Shown: positions 16,135-25,182 of the stretch, one piece after another | Layout of the letters: each line of letters starts with the position of its first letter | Position numbering within the stretch: the stretch's first letter is position 1 | Origin: an uncultured Desulfocapsa sp. | GTDB lineage: Bacteria; Desulfobacterota; Desulfobulbia; Desulfobulbales; Desulfocapsaceae | Assembly: GCA_947311475.1 (NCBI GenBank) | Contig: CAMZLK010000064.1 | Coordinates: forward strand, 1 to 49,398 | Direction: 5' to 3' | DNA length: 49,398 bases | Notes under the pieces: generated by a model | Told to the model about the DNA's origin: nothing | What the model saw: only the letters and a program-made list of their open reading frames with translations | The model's database searches: none | Made by a program: the position numbers and the translations under genes

Positions 16135-16171
16135 GTAAGCAGCCACCTGAAATTAAATTCGTGAAGAGTCA

Positions 16172-18058
16172 ATGGCCAGGAGATCTCGTCTCAATACAGC
16201 AAATAATAAAAGGAGACGTTTATGGATCTTGGCGCTCAGTCTTCTTTGTGTTGCGGTTGTTGTCTGGATATGGCTTGCCTATAAGAAACAGCTGATAAAT
16301 ATTGCGGCTATCTGGCAGGAAACTGTTTCGATTGAAAACTGGGAAACAGCCCCTGTTCGGGGAACTATTTACGATCGGAATTTCAAAGAGCTGGCCCAGA
16401 CACTTGAGCGTGTGTCCATTTATGTCAGACCAAGGGAAGTAAGGGATATATCGGGAACCGCAGCGACTTTGTCAGAATTACTTGGTTTGCCTGAGTCTGA
16501 ATTAATAGCTCAAATGAGAAGGGATTCTCACCTGGTCTGGCTTCGTCGGGATATAGGCCAGGAAGATGAGGATGCTGTGGGAAAACTGGATTTACCCGGG
16601 ATTTACCTGCATCGGGAGCTTGCAAGAAGCTACCCCATGCAGGAATATGCTTCCCACCTGATTGGAAATGCTGAAAACCAATTGGGGTTGTCTGGTGTTG
16701 AACACTATTACAATCGCCTCTTGAATCAGGATCGGGTTCTGCAGAGTGATTTTCCCGCCATTGATCTGAAGGGACTTGGACACACCAGCACTAACGGTCA
16801 TGATCTCGTTTTGACCCTTGACATGAAGATCCAGGCAATACTCGAAAAGTATGTGGCGGGTCTTGGTAAAAAGATGGGAAGTGGCCGCATTACTTCTCTG
16901 TTGCTCGATACTGTGCAGGGTGAGATCATAGCGGGTGTGAGCTACCCCTCCTATAACCTGAACAGTGTCTGGCAGACGGAGAATGAGGTCTTGGAAAATC
17001 TTTTTCTCGCTCCAATGGTTATTCCGGAGGAGATACGGAAATTCTTTCGGGATGCAGCACTTTTGCAAGGTGGTTGGGAACTTGGAAAGCAGGTGTACCC
17101 ATGGAGTCTGGTATCAGATAAAGTAAACTTTTCCAGGCAGCTCAGGCTTTGGGAACGTTTACAGTTGACAACTGATCTGCATGTTGATTTTTCAAGGAAT
17201 AAAAAAGAAGTTAGTGCCCTTGAACAGTATGTTGGTTGTCTGCCTGCTGCAGATCTGGGTACGGTTCCCAAAACAGCTTCTCCCTTAAAAGTGTTGTTGG
17301 GAATGGCTCATCTCTTAAATGGTGGGAAAAAGATACAGCCCCATATTTTAGATCACATCATGGAGAGGCCCGGGCAAAGAGAGTTCTTTTATGATGCTTT
17401 TCATGGGCAGAAGACTGGTAGGAATGTTTTCCCCTCTCTTGTTTCGGCTGAACTGAGAAAGATGTTAAAGGAAAGTGGACGGAAAGGAATCCTGGGCTCA
17501 ACAACCCTTTCCGGTGATACTGTTTCCCTGGTGATGGACAGTTCTGATGCGACAAAGAGCCATTATGTTCGGGATCAGATGTCGTTGGTCATGATTCCTG
17601 CCGAGAAACCGGAACTGATTTTACTTCTTGCTTCAAGGGTAACTGAACTGGAGCCAGCGCTAAGATCTCCGTCATTGAGCGGGAAAATTGATTCTGTTCT
17701 CCCATCAATGGTCGCACTGCAGCAGATTCATCAAAATCTGGCAGATGTGCTTGAGGTGGCAGGCGGGGACGAGCATAATTTTAAGGCAGCAAAAAGGTCA
17801 GAATTACCTCCTTCTGAAAGTTTGGCAGGAATGCTTGATAAGCAGATTAGGGTTATGCCTGATTTGAAAGGTTTGAGTCTGCGCAAAAGTTTACGCCTTT
17901 TGCAGCGTACTGAGGTGAGTATCACTGTAAAGGGAACTGGCCGGGTATTTTCTCAGACCCCAAAGGCCGGGAAGAAAATCAAAAAGGGTGAGCACTGCGT
18001 GTTGACTCTGAAAAGTGATGAGCCCCCTGAAGAAGGGTTGATAAAACACAAGCTATAA
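16172..18058 (+). CDS. ftsI: FtsI-like class B penicillin-binding protein with degenerate catalytic motifs and a PASTA domain
   Basis: The frame has 628 residues and the full plan of a class B PBP: membrane helix near 16-34, pedestal domain with APVRGTIYDRN near 59, LVLTLDMKIQ near 213, the SYPSYN strand near 256, a transpeptidase-like domain and a C-terminal PASTA domain near 558-618 (MPDLKGLSLRKSL). All three transpeptidase motifs are missing. The SXXK box aligns with E-E-I-R-K, Glu287 replacing the catalytic Ser and Lys290 kept. The SXN box aligns with S315-D-K. The KTG box aligns with G-D449-T-V. A KTG at 414-416 is in the wrong place. The frame is intact, so this is a maintained protein rather than a broken gene, probably structural. 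Confidence 0.85.
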   Translation: MARRSRLNTANNKRRRLWILALSLLCVAVVVWIWLAYKKQLINIAAIWQETVSIENWETAPVRGTIYDRNFKELAQTLERVSIYVRPREVRDISGTAATLSELLGLPESELIAQMRRDSHLVWLRRDIGQEDEDAVGKLDLPGIYLHRELARSYPMQEYASHLIGNAENQLGLSGVEHYYNRLLNQDRVLQSDFPAIDLKGLGHTSTNGHDLVLTLDMKIQAILEKYVAGLGKKMGSGRITSLLLDTVQGEIIAGVSYPSYNLNSVWQTENEVLENLFLAPMVIPEEIRKFFRDAALLQGGWELGKQVYPWSLVSDKVNFSRQLRLWERLQLTTDLHVDFSRNKKEVSALEQYVGCLPAADLGTVPKTASPLKVLLGMAHLLNGGKKIQPHILDHIMERPGQREFFYDAFHGQKTGRNVFPSLVSAELRKMLKESGRKGILGSTTLSGDTVSLVMDSSDATKSHYVRDQMSLVMIPAEKPELILLLASRVTELEPALRSPSLSGKIDSVLPSMVALQQIHQNLADVLEVAGGDEHNFKAAKRSELPPSESLAGMLDKQIRVMPDLKGLSLRKSLRLLQRTEVSITVKGTGRVFSQTPKAGKKIKKGEHCVLTLKSDEPPEEGLIKHKL

Positions 18059-18129
18059 TAGGAATAGTATCGAAATGGTTCTTCGGTCTTTCATTATTGT
18101 CAATCTTTACGACCGAAACAGGAAACAAA

Positions 18130-21100
18130 ATGTCCAATAAAGAACACAGCGCCATTGTTACGGACTGGGTTTGTGCAAGTCCCGGTACTGCTGTGTCATC
18201 TTCTAAAAAGTCCTCTTTGGCAAATCTGGTTGAATCCCTCTCTGTAGACGTTATATCGGGCAATCCAGTATGTTGTTTTATAAGTCAGGTCACCAATGAT
18301 TCGCGGAAGGCTCAGTCGGGCACCTTGTTTGTTGCTCTAGCTGGAAGTGGGAATGATGGTCATGATTTTGTTGCTCAGGCAATAAAGTCGGGTTGCTCTG
18401 CATTGCTACTTGAAGAAGGGCGTCTTAACACTTCTGAATATACGAGTGATGATCTCTGCATTTTGGAAATTAAAGATACCAGAAAAGCATATGCTACTCT
18501 TGCGGAAGTTCTTTTCTCTAATCCTGCAAAGGATATGTCACTACTTGCTGTCACTGGAACTAACGGAAAAACGACAATCACCTATCTGCTGGAAGGTGTT
18601 CTGCAGCAGTGCGGAAAACAGGTAGGAGTGCTTGGAACCATAAATTATCGTTATTATAATTTACAGGGCGAATTAATACATATTCCATCCTCCTTCACCA
18701 CTCCAGAACCAATACTTCTCCAGCAAACATTACGGGAAATGCGTGATAACGGAGTGAATACCGTGATCATGGAAGTCTCGTCTCACGGACTTGAGCAAAA
18801 TCGTATTGGGAATATTAAATTTGATGTTGCAGCTTTTACAAACCTTTCCCATGATCACCTCGATTATCATGGAAGCATGGAAGATTATTTTCTGGTTAAA
18901 TCGTCACTGTTCTCTGAACATTTGACTGACGCTGGAGTTGCTGTAATCACATTTGGTCAAGAAGATTTAACGTGGAGTACCCGGTTGCAGGCACTCTGTT
19001 TTAATCGGGGTTTATCTGTCATCAGTTGTGGAAACAAAACTGATAGTGATATCTTCCCAACAACTGTTACAGGTGGTTTAAAGGAGACACGAATCAATCT
19101 ACAGACACCGGATGGTACATGTGAGGTCGTTTCATCCCTTGTTGGTGACTTTAATGTGGAAAATATTCAGACAAGTTTTGCCATGGCCATGGCTCTGGGG
19201 CTTCCCATTTCTGCTATTAGTTCACATTTGAGTAATGCTACAGGAGCCCCCGGACGCATGCAGCGAATAGCTTCGAGTAACAGAGAAAAAAACTTTCGTC
19301 CCACTGTCTTTGTCGATTATGCACACACTCCTGATGCCTTGGAACAGGTGTTGAAAACCGTAAAAGCACTTCCCCACACAGCTCTATTTTGCGTTTTCGG
19401 TTGTGGTGGAGATCGCGATAAAGAAAAGCGGAAAGTTATGGGGGAAATAGCAGGGAAGTATTCTGATATTGTGATTCTCACAGATGACAACCCAAGATCT
19501 GAAGACTCCGCTGCTATCCTTTCATCAATTGTTGAGGGGATATCACAAACTGCTCTTTTGCAGCATGACAAGTCCTGGTTAAGTAAAAGAGAGAACGACG
19601 GGAAAGGGTATATGGTTTTAGCAGATCGTCATCAGGCAATAGTTGCAGCCATTGCAGCAGCAGGAAGTGATGACATTGTTCTTGTCGCAGGAAAAGGGCA
19701 TGAAAAGTATCAACTGACTCCTGAAGGAAAACATTTTTTTGATGACAGCCTTGAGGCTGCAGAAGCGCTCTGCAGCTGGAATGTTGAGTCACTTGTGAAG
19801 GCAACAAACGGGAAACTCACAGGGGCTGAAAATGAAAAGAAAAGTTTTGTTTCCATTAAAACAGATTCAAGGAATATCCAAGAAAATGATATTTTCCTGG
19901 CACTTGTTGGAGAACGCTTTGATGCTCACGATTATGTAGATCAGGTGGTTAGTTCCGGTGCCGGATGCCTTATCCTTGAACGTTTGCCCGAGGTATCTGT
20001 CAGCGTACCTGTTATTTTAGTGAACAATACAGAACAGGCACTGGGTGATCTTGCTTCCTATAGACGATTGTGCATGAAGGAAGTATCTCACCCCAAAGTT
20101 GTAGGCTTAACCGGCAGTAGTGGAAAGACAACCGTCAAAGAGATGTGTGCAGCCATCTTCAATGAACAATGGCCGAAGCAAATTGATACACCACGTAAAA
20201 GAGTTTTGAAAACTGAAGGGAATTTTAATAATCTGATTGGTTTGCCACTGTCGCTACTTCCTGTATCTCCCAAACATGAAGCAGTGATTTTGGAGATGGG
20301 GATGAACAAACCCGGTGAGATTAAAAGGCTTACTGAGATTGCAAAACCAGATATCGCATGTATTTTAAATGTTCATGGTGCGCACCTTCTTGGACTCGGT
20401 ACCATTGAAGGGGTAGCAAAAGCAAAAGAAGAGTTGTTTCAGACTTGTGACAAAGAAACTATTTTAGTAATTAATAAAGAAGATTTGAGAGTCATGGATC
20501 TTTCCAGGAAATACACCCAAAGGAAAATCTTTTTTGGTCTAAATAATGGCAATCATTGTTCCCTTGATATTCACGCGAGTGATATAAAAACCGGGAATCT
20601 GGAAGAGCAATCATTTAGGCTCCATGTGAAAGATCAGCAGGCTTCTGTTCGTCTTTTTGTACCTGGACATCATAATATTTTAAATGGGCTTGCCGCCGCA
20701 GCGATAGCCCATGTTGCTGGGATAGATATTGATTGTATAGCGAAGGGCTTGTCTTCTTTTGTTCCGGCAGATCGTCGTATGGAAGTGCTTGACGGTCCTG
20801 CCGGCAGCCGTATTATTAATGATACCTATAATGCCAATCCTGAGTCAATGAAGGCGGGTCTTTCTACTCTGGGCGCCCTTGGTAGTGGTAAACGTTTGGC
20901 AATCCTTGGTGATATGCTGGAACTAGGTATTAACAGCGAAGCTTTGCACAAAGAAATTGGTGAGCATGCTGCAGACTCAGGGATTGATTTTTTAGCTCTT
21001 GTCGGCGAGTTTGCATGCCATACAGCAGAGGGTGCCGTTTATAAGGGGATGGATACAAATTCAGTACATGTATTCTCAGATAAGGATACCTGTTATGACT

Positions 21101-21225
21101 GGCTTATTGAGATGCTTGCCGGAACCAGTAAGGAAAGGGGCGCATATGTCCTTGTGAAAGGCTCCCGTGGTATGCATCTGGATACACTTGTAGAACGACT
21201 AATCCGAGAAAAAAAGAAAAAGTAA
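18130..21225 (+). CDS. murEF: Fused MurE-MurF ligase
   Basis: One frame of 1031 residues carries two Mur ligases. Residues 1 to about 545 are MurE, adding meso-diaminopimelate to UDP-MurNAc-L-Ala-D-Glu: P-loop GTNGKTT, the SSHGLEQNR motif and the DDNPR box that marks diaminopimelate specificity. From about 547 comes MurF, adding D-Ala-D-Ala: a second N-terminal domain (VSIKTDSRNIQENDIFLAL), P-loop GSSGKTT, and NDTYNANPESM. There is no stop between them. The ATG at 18130 has AGGAAAC upstream; the frame also reaches a TTG at 18097. Fused MurE-MurF proteins are known in several lineages. Confidence 0.95.
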   Translation: MSNKEHSAIVTDWVCASPGTAVSSSKKSSLANLVESLSVDVISGNPVCCFISQVTNDSRKAQSGTLFVALAGSGNDGHDFVAQAIKSGCSALLLEEGRLNTSEYTSDDLCILEIKDTRKAYATLAEVLFSNPAKDMSLLAVTGTNGKTTITYLLEGVLQQCGKQVGVLGTINYRYYNLQGELIHIPSSFTTPEPILLQQTLREMRDNGVNTVIMEVSSHGLEQNRIGNIKFDVAAFTNLSHDHLDYHGSMEDYFLVKSSLFSEHLTDAGVAVITFGQEDLTWSTRLQALCFNRGLSVISCGNKTDSDIFPTTVTGGLKETRINLQTPDGTCEVVSSLVGDFNVENIQTSFAMAMALGLPISAISSHLSNATGAPGRMQRIASSNREKNFRPTVFVDYAHTPDALEQVLKTVKALPHTALFCVFGCGGDRDKEKRKVMGEIAGKYSDIVILTDDNPRSEDSAAILSSIVEGISQTALLQHDKSWLSKRENDGKGYMVLADRHQAIVAAIAAAGSDDIVLVAGKGHEKYQLTPEGKHFFDDSLEAAEALCSWNVESLVKATNGKLTGAENEKKSFVSIKTDSRNIQENDIFLALVGERFDAHDYVDQVVSSGAGCLILERLPEVSVSVPVILVNNTEQALGDLASYRRLCMKEVSHPKVVGLTGSSGKTTVKEMCAAIFNEQWPKQIDTPRKRVLKTEGNFNNLIGLPLSLLPVSPKHEAVILEMGMNKPGEIKRLTEIAKPDIACILNVHGAHLLGLGTIEGVAKAKEELFQTCDKETILVINKEDLRVMDLSRKYTQRKIFFGLNNGNHCSLDIHASDIKTGNLEEQSFRLHVKDQQASVRLFVPGHHNILNGLAAAAIAHVAGIDIDCIAKGLSSFVPADRRMEVLDGPAGSRIINDTYNANPESMKAGLSTLGALGSGKRLAILGDMLELGINSEALHKEIGEHAADSGIDFLALVGEFACHTAEGAVYKGMDTNSVHVFSDKDTCYDWLIEMLAGTSKERGAYVLVKGSRGMHLDTLVERLIREKKKK

Positions 21226-21234
21226 AAAACGAAA

Positions 21235-22314
21235 ATGCTATATCACTTTCTCTATCCTTTACATAACAGTTTCAGCGTATTTAATGTGTTCAGATATATC
21301 ACCGTTCGCTCCATCGGTGGTGCCGTGACCGCATTTCTACTTATGCTCTTCCTTGGCCCCTGGTTTATAAGAAAACTCAAACAACACCAGATCGGGCAGG
21401 TGGTTCGTGATGACGGGCCTGAAACGCATCTTGCCAAGCAGGGAGTTCCCACCATGGGAGGCGTCCTCATTCTCGCTGCCATCACCATGTCTACGCTGCT
21501 TTGGGCAAAACTCACCAATCCCCTGGTCTGGTTGTTGCTTTTTGTCATAATCTTTTTTGGCTTTATTGGTGGCATTGATGATTTTCAGAAAATTAGCAAA
21601 AAGACCAGTGCCGGGCTCAGCGCCAGAGGGAAATTGTTTTTACAGGTTTTTGGTGCATCTGTTGTAGGACTTTTTGTTTTGCTGCACCCTGGATATGATG
21701 GTTTGTTGAGCGTCCCATTTCTAAAAGATATCAACCCTGACCTCTCCTGGTTTTATGTTGTTTTTGCCATAATTGTCATTGTTGGATCATCCAATGCGGT
21801 GAATTTGACAGACGGCCTTGATGGATTAGCTGTTGGCCCCACAATTATTTCGGCATCCGTTTACCTTGTTTTTTCCTATCTGGCAGGTCATGCGATCCTC
21901 GCAGAGTATCTTCAGATTCCTTATGTTCAGGGAGCTGGTGAGCTGGCAGTGTTTTGCGGTGCGATGGTTGGGGCTTGTTTGGGTTTTCTGTGGTTTAACG
22001 CATATCCGGCTCAGATTTTCATGGGAGATGTTGGGTCGCTGGCACTTGGAGGCTCACTTGGCGGGGTTGCCATAATAATAAAGCAGGAGATTCTGCTGGC
22101 CATTGTTGGTGGTGTGTTTGTTATGGAGGCACTCTCTGTTATTATCCAGGTCGGCTATTTTAAGCTCAGCAAAGGAAAGCGGGTTTTTCTTATGGCTCCT
22201 TTTCACCACCATTTTGAAAAGAAAGGCTGGTGTGAACCCAAGATTGTTGTCAGGTTTTGGATTGTATCCATTATTCTTGGTCTGGTGGCTGTGGCAACAT
22301 TGAAATTACGTTAA
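21235..22314 (+). CDS. mraY: Phospho-N-acetylmuramoyl-pentapeptide transferase
   Basis: MraY transfers phospho-MurNAc-pentapeptide to undecaprenyl phosphate, making lipid I in the inner membrane. The 359 residues contain about ten helices and the conserved segments [17 protein letters not shown] (catalytic Asp region), [29 protein letters not shown] and [12 protein letters not shown]. It starts nine bases after murEF. A copy of repeat A begins ten bases after its stop. Confidence 0.97.
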   Translation: MLYHFLYPLHNSFSVFNVFRYITVRSIGGAVTAFLLMLFLGPWFIRKLKQHQIGQVVRDDGPETHLAKQGVPTMGGVLILAAITMSTLLWAKLTNPLVWLLLFVIIFFGFIGGIDDFQKISKKTSAGLSARGKLFLQVFGASVVGLFVLLHPGYDGLLSVPFLKDINPDLSWFYVVFAIIVIVGSSNAVNLTDGLDGLAVGPTIISASVYLVFSYLAGHAILAEYLQIPYVQGAGELAVFCGAMVGACLGFLWFNAYPAQIFMGDVGSLALGGSLGGVAIIIKQEILLAIVGGVFVMEALSVIIQVGYFKLSKGKRVFLMAPFHHHFEKKGWCEPKIVVRFWIVSIILGLVAVATLKLR

Positions 22315-22324
22315 TGATAATGGA

Positions 22325-22490
22325 CTCGTAAAAAGGTCAATTGAGAGATGGCTAAGTAGATAGCGCAGACTTCGAAAAACTTCAGATGCGAGGCGCGTAT
22401 TTTTTGTTTGATTTCGGCGTACCAGGGTACGTCGTAATTAAACAAAAAATGCAGCAACGAAGCAGGTGAAGAGTTTTTACGACGCCATCA
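22325..22490. repeat. Intergenic repeat family A, copy 1 (mraY-murD)
   Basis: This 166-base element begins CTCGTAAAAAGG and ends GAGTTTTTACGACGCCATCA. TCGTAAAAA and its complement form short terminal inverted repeats, and a strong central hairpin is built on CGGCGTAC-CAGG-GTACGTCG. It ends one base before the ATG of murD and so replaces the normal leader of that gene. Copies at 24972 and 36061 are its closest relatives here. Confidence 0.85.
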
Positions 22491-23888
22491 ATGATAATGA
22501 ATTGGAATCATAAAATAGAAGCCGGACAACGAGCTGTGGTTATGGGCATGGGAGTGTCCGGGCGTGCCGCTGTTGCCTTTCTGATATCTAAAGGGGCAGA
22601 GGTTTTTGTAACAGATAGCCGTGAGTTTACTGATCTCTCGGAGAAAGATCAGTTGTACCTGCGTGAAAATAAGATTTCTTTTGAAGGTGGTGCACATACA
22701 AAAAAGTTTATGTCGCAGGGCGACTTCATTGTAATAAGTCCGGGAGTACCAACGGATTTGCCTCTGTTGGATGAACTCAGGGAGGAAGGTATTCCAATTT
22801 TAGGAGAGCTTGCCCTTGCTGCTCCATATTTTACAGAGTGCGTGGTAGCCATTACTGGAACCAATGGTAAAACAACGGTAACATCACTTGTTGGAGAATT
22901 ACTCCAGGCAGCAGAAAAAAAAGTATTTGTTGGTGGAAATATTGGTACACCGGTTCTTGATTATTTACGGCTTGGTGAACGTGCTGAATTTCTGGTTCTT
23001 GAACTTTCAAGTTTCCAGTTGGAGTCGGCTGGTTCTTTTTGCCCTCATATTGGGATTCTGTTAAATATTACTCCGGATCACCTGGATCGCCATAAGAATA
23101 TGATTCAATATGCTGCTGCTAAAATGAAAATGTTTGTTCATCAAAAAGCTTCGGATAAGGCAGTGATCTGTAACGATGATCCGATGTGTCAGCAAATAAA
23201 ACCCCTGCTTAACGGGCAGGAGAAATATTGTTTTGGAAATTTTGAGAGTGGTTGTGCCGCAAAAGGGAGTGGACGTGAGTTCACAATCACCATCGACGGT
23301 CAGATCGATAACTATTCACTCAAAGGAACATCGCTTGATTCCCATACCGGATTGTTGAACAGCCAGGCAGCAGTACTTGCAGTTTCGCTTCTTGGCTGTG
23401 AACAGACAGATATTAAAAAAGGTTTACTTTCGTTTGCTCCAGCACAGCATCGTTTACAGCATGTGAGAACAGTGGATGGAGTTGACTATTACAATGATTC
23501 CAAGGCAACCAACACAGGAGCAGTGCTCAGTGCCCTTGCATCCTTTCCAGGCAATATTATTCTTCTTGCCGGTGGAAGAGATAAAGGTGAAGAGTATACA
23601 GTTTTAAGAGAGCTGGTCTCAGAGAAAGTAAAGGCACTGGTTTTATTCGGTGAGGCGGCGGAAACCATTGACTTGTCAATGGGAAACGTAAGTGTAAGCC
23701 ATCATGTTTCTTCCATGGAAGACGCTGTTAATAAGGCTGCTGACATTGCCAACCCTGGAGACATTGTTTTACTGGCTCCAGCATGTTCCAGTTTTGATAT
23801 GTTCGATAACTACTGCCATCGTGGTGATGTCTTTATGGAAAATGTGCAGAGCCTGCCGCAAAAATCGAAGGAGAAGGCGGCCAGATGA
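22491..23888 (+). CDS. murD: UDP-N-acetylmuramoylalanine--D-glutamate ligase
   Basis: MurD adds D-glutamate to UDP-MurNAc-L-Ala. The 465 residues show the Rossmann-like N-terminus VVMGMGVSGRAAV, the P-loop GTNGKTT, the NITPDHLDRHKN motif and YYNDSKATNTGAV. Starts are possible at ATG 22491 or 22497; neither has a ribosome site close by, because repeat A lies immediately upstream (the nearest AGGTGAAG is about 20 bases away). The stop overlaps the murG start by four bases (ATGA). ftsW, which usually lies between murD and murG, is absent. Confidence 0.95.
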   Translation: MIMNWNHKIEAGQRAVVMGMGVSGRAAVAFLISKGAEVFVTDSREFTDLSEKDQLYLRENKISFEGGAHTKKFMSQGDFIVISPGVPTDLPLLDELREEGIPILGELALAAPYFTECVVAITGTNGKTTVTSLVGELLQAAEKKVFVGGNIGTPVLDYLRLGERAEFLVLELSSFQLESAGSFCPHIGILLNITPDHLDRHKNMIQYAAAKMKMFVHQKASDKAVICNDDPMCQQIKPLLNGQEKYCFGNFESGCAAKGSGREFTITIDGQIDNYSLKGTSLDSHTGLLNSQAAVLAVSLLGCEQTDIKKGLLSFAPAQHRLQHVRTVDGVDYYNDSKATNTGAVLSALASFPGNIILLAGGRDKGEEYTVLRELVSEKVKALVLFGEAAETIDLSMGNVSVSHHVSSMEDAVNKAADIANPGDIVLLAPACSSFDMFDNYCHRGDVFMENVQSLPQKSKEKAAR

Positions 23889-24979
23889 ATTCTCCGATAC
23901 GACTTATGCTAACAGGCGGTGGTACAGGTGGACATCTTTTTCCTGCCATTGCAACAGCTGAAGCATTATGTGACAGGTTGCCTGGAAGTGAAGTACTTTT
24001 TGTGGGAACAAAGAGAAAGATGGACAAAGCAAGCCTTGAACAATATGGGTATGCCACACGTTCTATCCATTCAAAGGGGTTAAAGGGGAAGAATTTTTTA
24101 TCACTCCTTCAAGGGCTGCTTGTATTACCATTATCCTGCCTTGAAGCAATGTTTCACATAGTCCGCTTCAGGCCTCATCTGGTTGTGGGGGTTGGCGGCT
24201 ATGTGACCGGGCCGGTGGTTCTAGCAGCAAGGCTTCTTGGGAAAGCAACTCTTATCCATGAACAGAATTCGGTACCAGGACTTGCCAACAGAAAACTTGG
24301 AAGTTTGGTTTCAAGGATCTGTCTTTCCCTCCCTGGAAGTGAAAAAAGCTTTCCTGAAGAAAAAACAGTTTTGACAGGAAACCCTGTTCGCAAAGAACTC
24401 CTGGAATTATCTGAGAAGAGGAAGGTCACAAAGAAAAACACCTTTACCTTGCTGGTTCTAGGGGGGAGCCTTGGTGCCCATGGAATTAATAAACTGGTTA
24501 CAGGGGCCTTTGCACTGGGTTTTTCAGATATGGAGCAGATAAAGGTTATCCATCAAACAGGCCCTCTTGATGCTGATACTGTGAAAGCCGATTATAAAAA
24601 GAATAATATTAATGCCACGGTTGCTCCATTTTTTAATGATATGGCAGCGATCTATGGTGAGGCGGATTTACTGGTTTCGCGCGCAGGAGCCACAACTCTT
24701 GCAGAGCTCTCAGTTCTGGGAAAACCTGCACTACTTATTCCGTATCCTTATGCTGCAGATAATCATCAGGAAAAAAACGCAGAGTTTTATGTGCAGGGCG
24801 GCGGTGCAAAAATGTTAACCGAAAAAAATCTCACGGCCAAAACACTTGCTGAACAATTAGTAGAACTCGTCGGGAATCCGGAAGAATTAGAAAAGATGGG
24901 TACTGCTATGCGCAACAAGGCATTCCCAAAAGCAGCGGAACGAATAGTAGATGAATGTCTAAGGTTGATGAACTCGTAA
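23885..24979 (+). CDS. murG: Lipid II synthase MurG (UDP-GlcNAc transferase)
   Basis: MurG adds GlcNAc to lipid I at the cytoplasmic face of the membrane. The 364 residues include the glycine-rich GGGTGGHLFPA loop, LIHEQNSVPG, the GGSLGA segment, SRAGATTLAEL and the NHQEKNA donor site. The start overlaps murD. The last codons before the stop are Asn-Ser-stop, read from AACTCGTAA; repeat A begins within these bases, so the repeat supplies the stop codon. The C-terminus otherwise has normal length. Confidence 0.97.
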   Translation: MNSPIRLMLTGGGTGGHLFPAIATAEALCDRLPGSEVLFVGTKRKMDKASLEQYGYATRSIHSKGLKGKNFLSLLQGLLVLPLSCLEAMFHIVRFRPHLVVGVGGYVTGPVVLAARLLGKATLIHEQNSVPGLANRKLGSLVSRICLSLPGSEKSFPEEKTVLTGNPVRKELLELSEKRKVTKKNTFTLLVLGGSLGAHGINKLVTGAFALGFSDMEQIKVIHQTGPLDADTVKADYKKNNINATVAPFFNDMAAIYGEADLLVSRAGATTLAELSVLGKPALLIPYPYAADNHQEKNAEFYVQGGGAKMLTEKNLTAKTLAEQLVELVGNPEELEKMGTAMRNKAFPKAAERIVDECLRLMNS

Positions 24980-25137
24980 AAAGGGCAAAATCCCGATGGC
25001 TAAGTAGATAGCGCAGACTTCGAAAAGCTTCATATGCGAGGCACACATTTTTGTCTAATTTCGGCGTACTAAGGTACGTTGAAATTAAACAGAAAATGTA
25101 GCAACGAAGCAGAAGAAGAGTTTTTGCGACGCCATCA
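24972..25137. repeat. Intergenic repeat family A, copy 2 (murG-murC)
   Basis: The same 166-base length as copy 1, with CTCGTAAAAAGG at the left and GAGTTTTTGCGACGCCATCA at the right. The central hairpin uses CGGCGTAC-TAAG-GTACGTTG. The left end overlaps the last codons of murG. The next gene, murC, starts 46 bases after it without a clear ribosome site. Confidence 0.85.
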
Positions 25138-25182
25138 ACGTTAATAAAGTGAAACTTATAAAAATCTATATAGCCTAACTGT

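Noticed and set aside
17411..17419. Lys-Thr-Gly at residues 414-416 of the FtsI-like protein as the catalytic KTG box
   Set aside because: It lies before the helix that precedes the KTG strand, about 35 residues too early. The strand itself reads Gly-Asp-Thr-Val.
22325..25137. Repeat A copies as part of a CRISPR array
   Set aside because: The copies are long, kilobases apart and separated by genes, with no spacer pattern and no cas genes.
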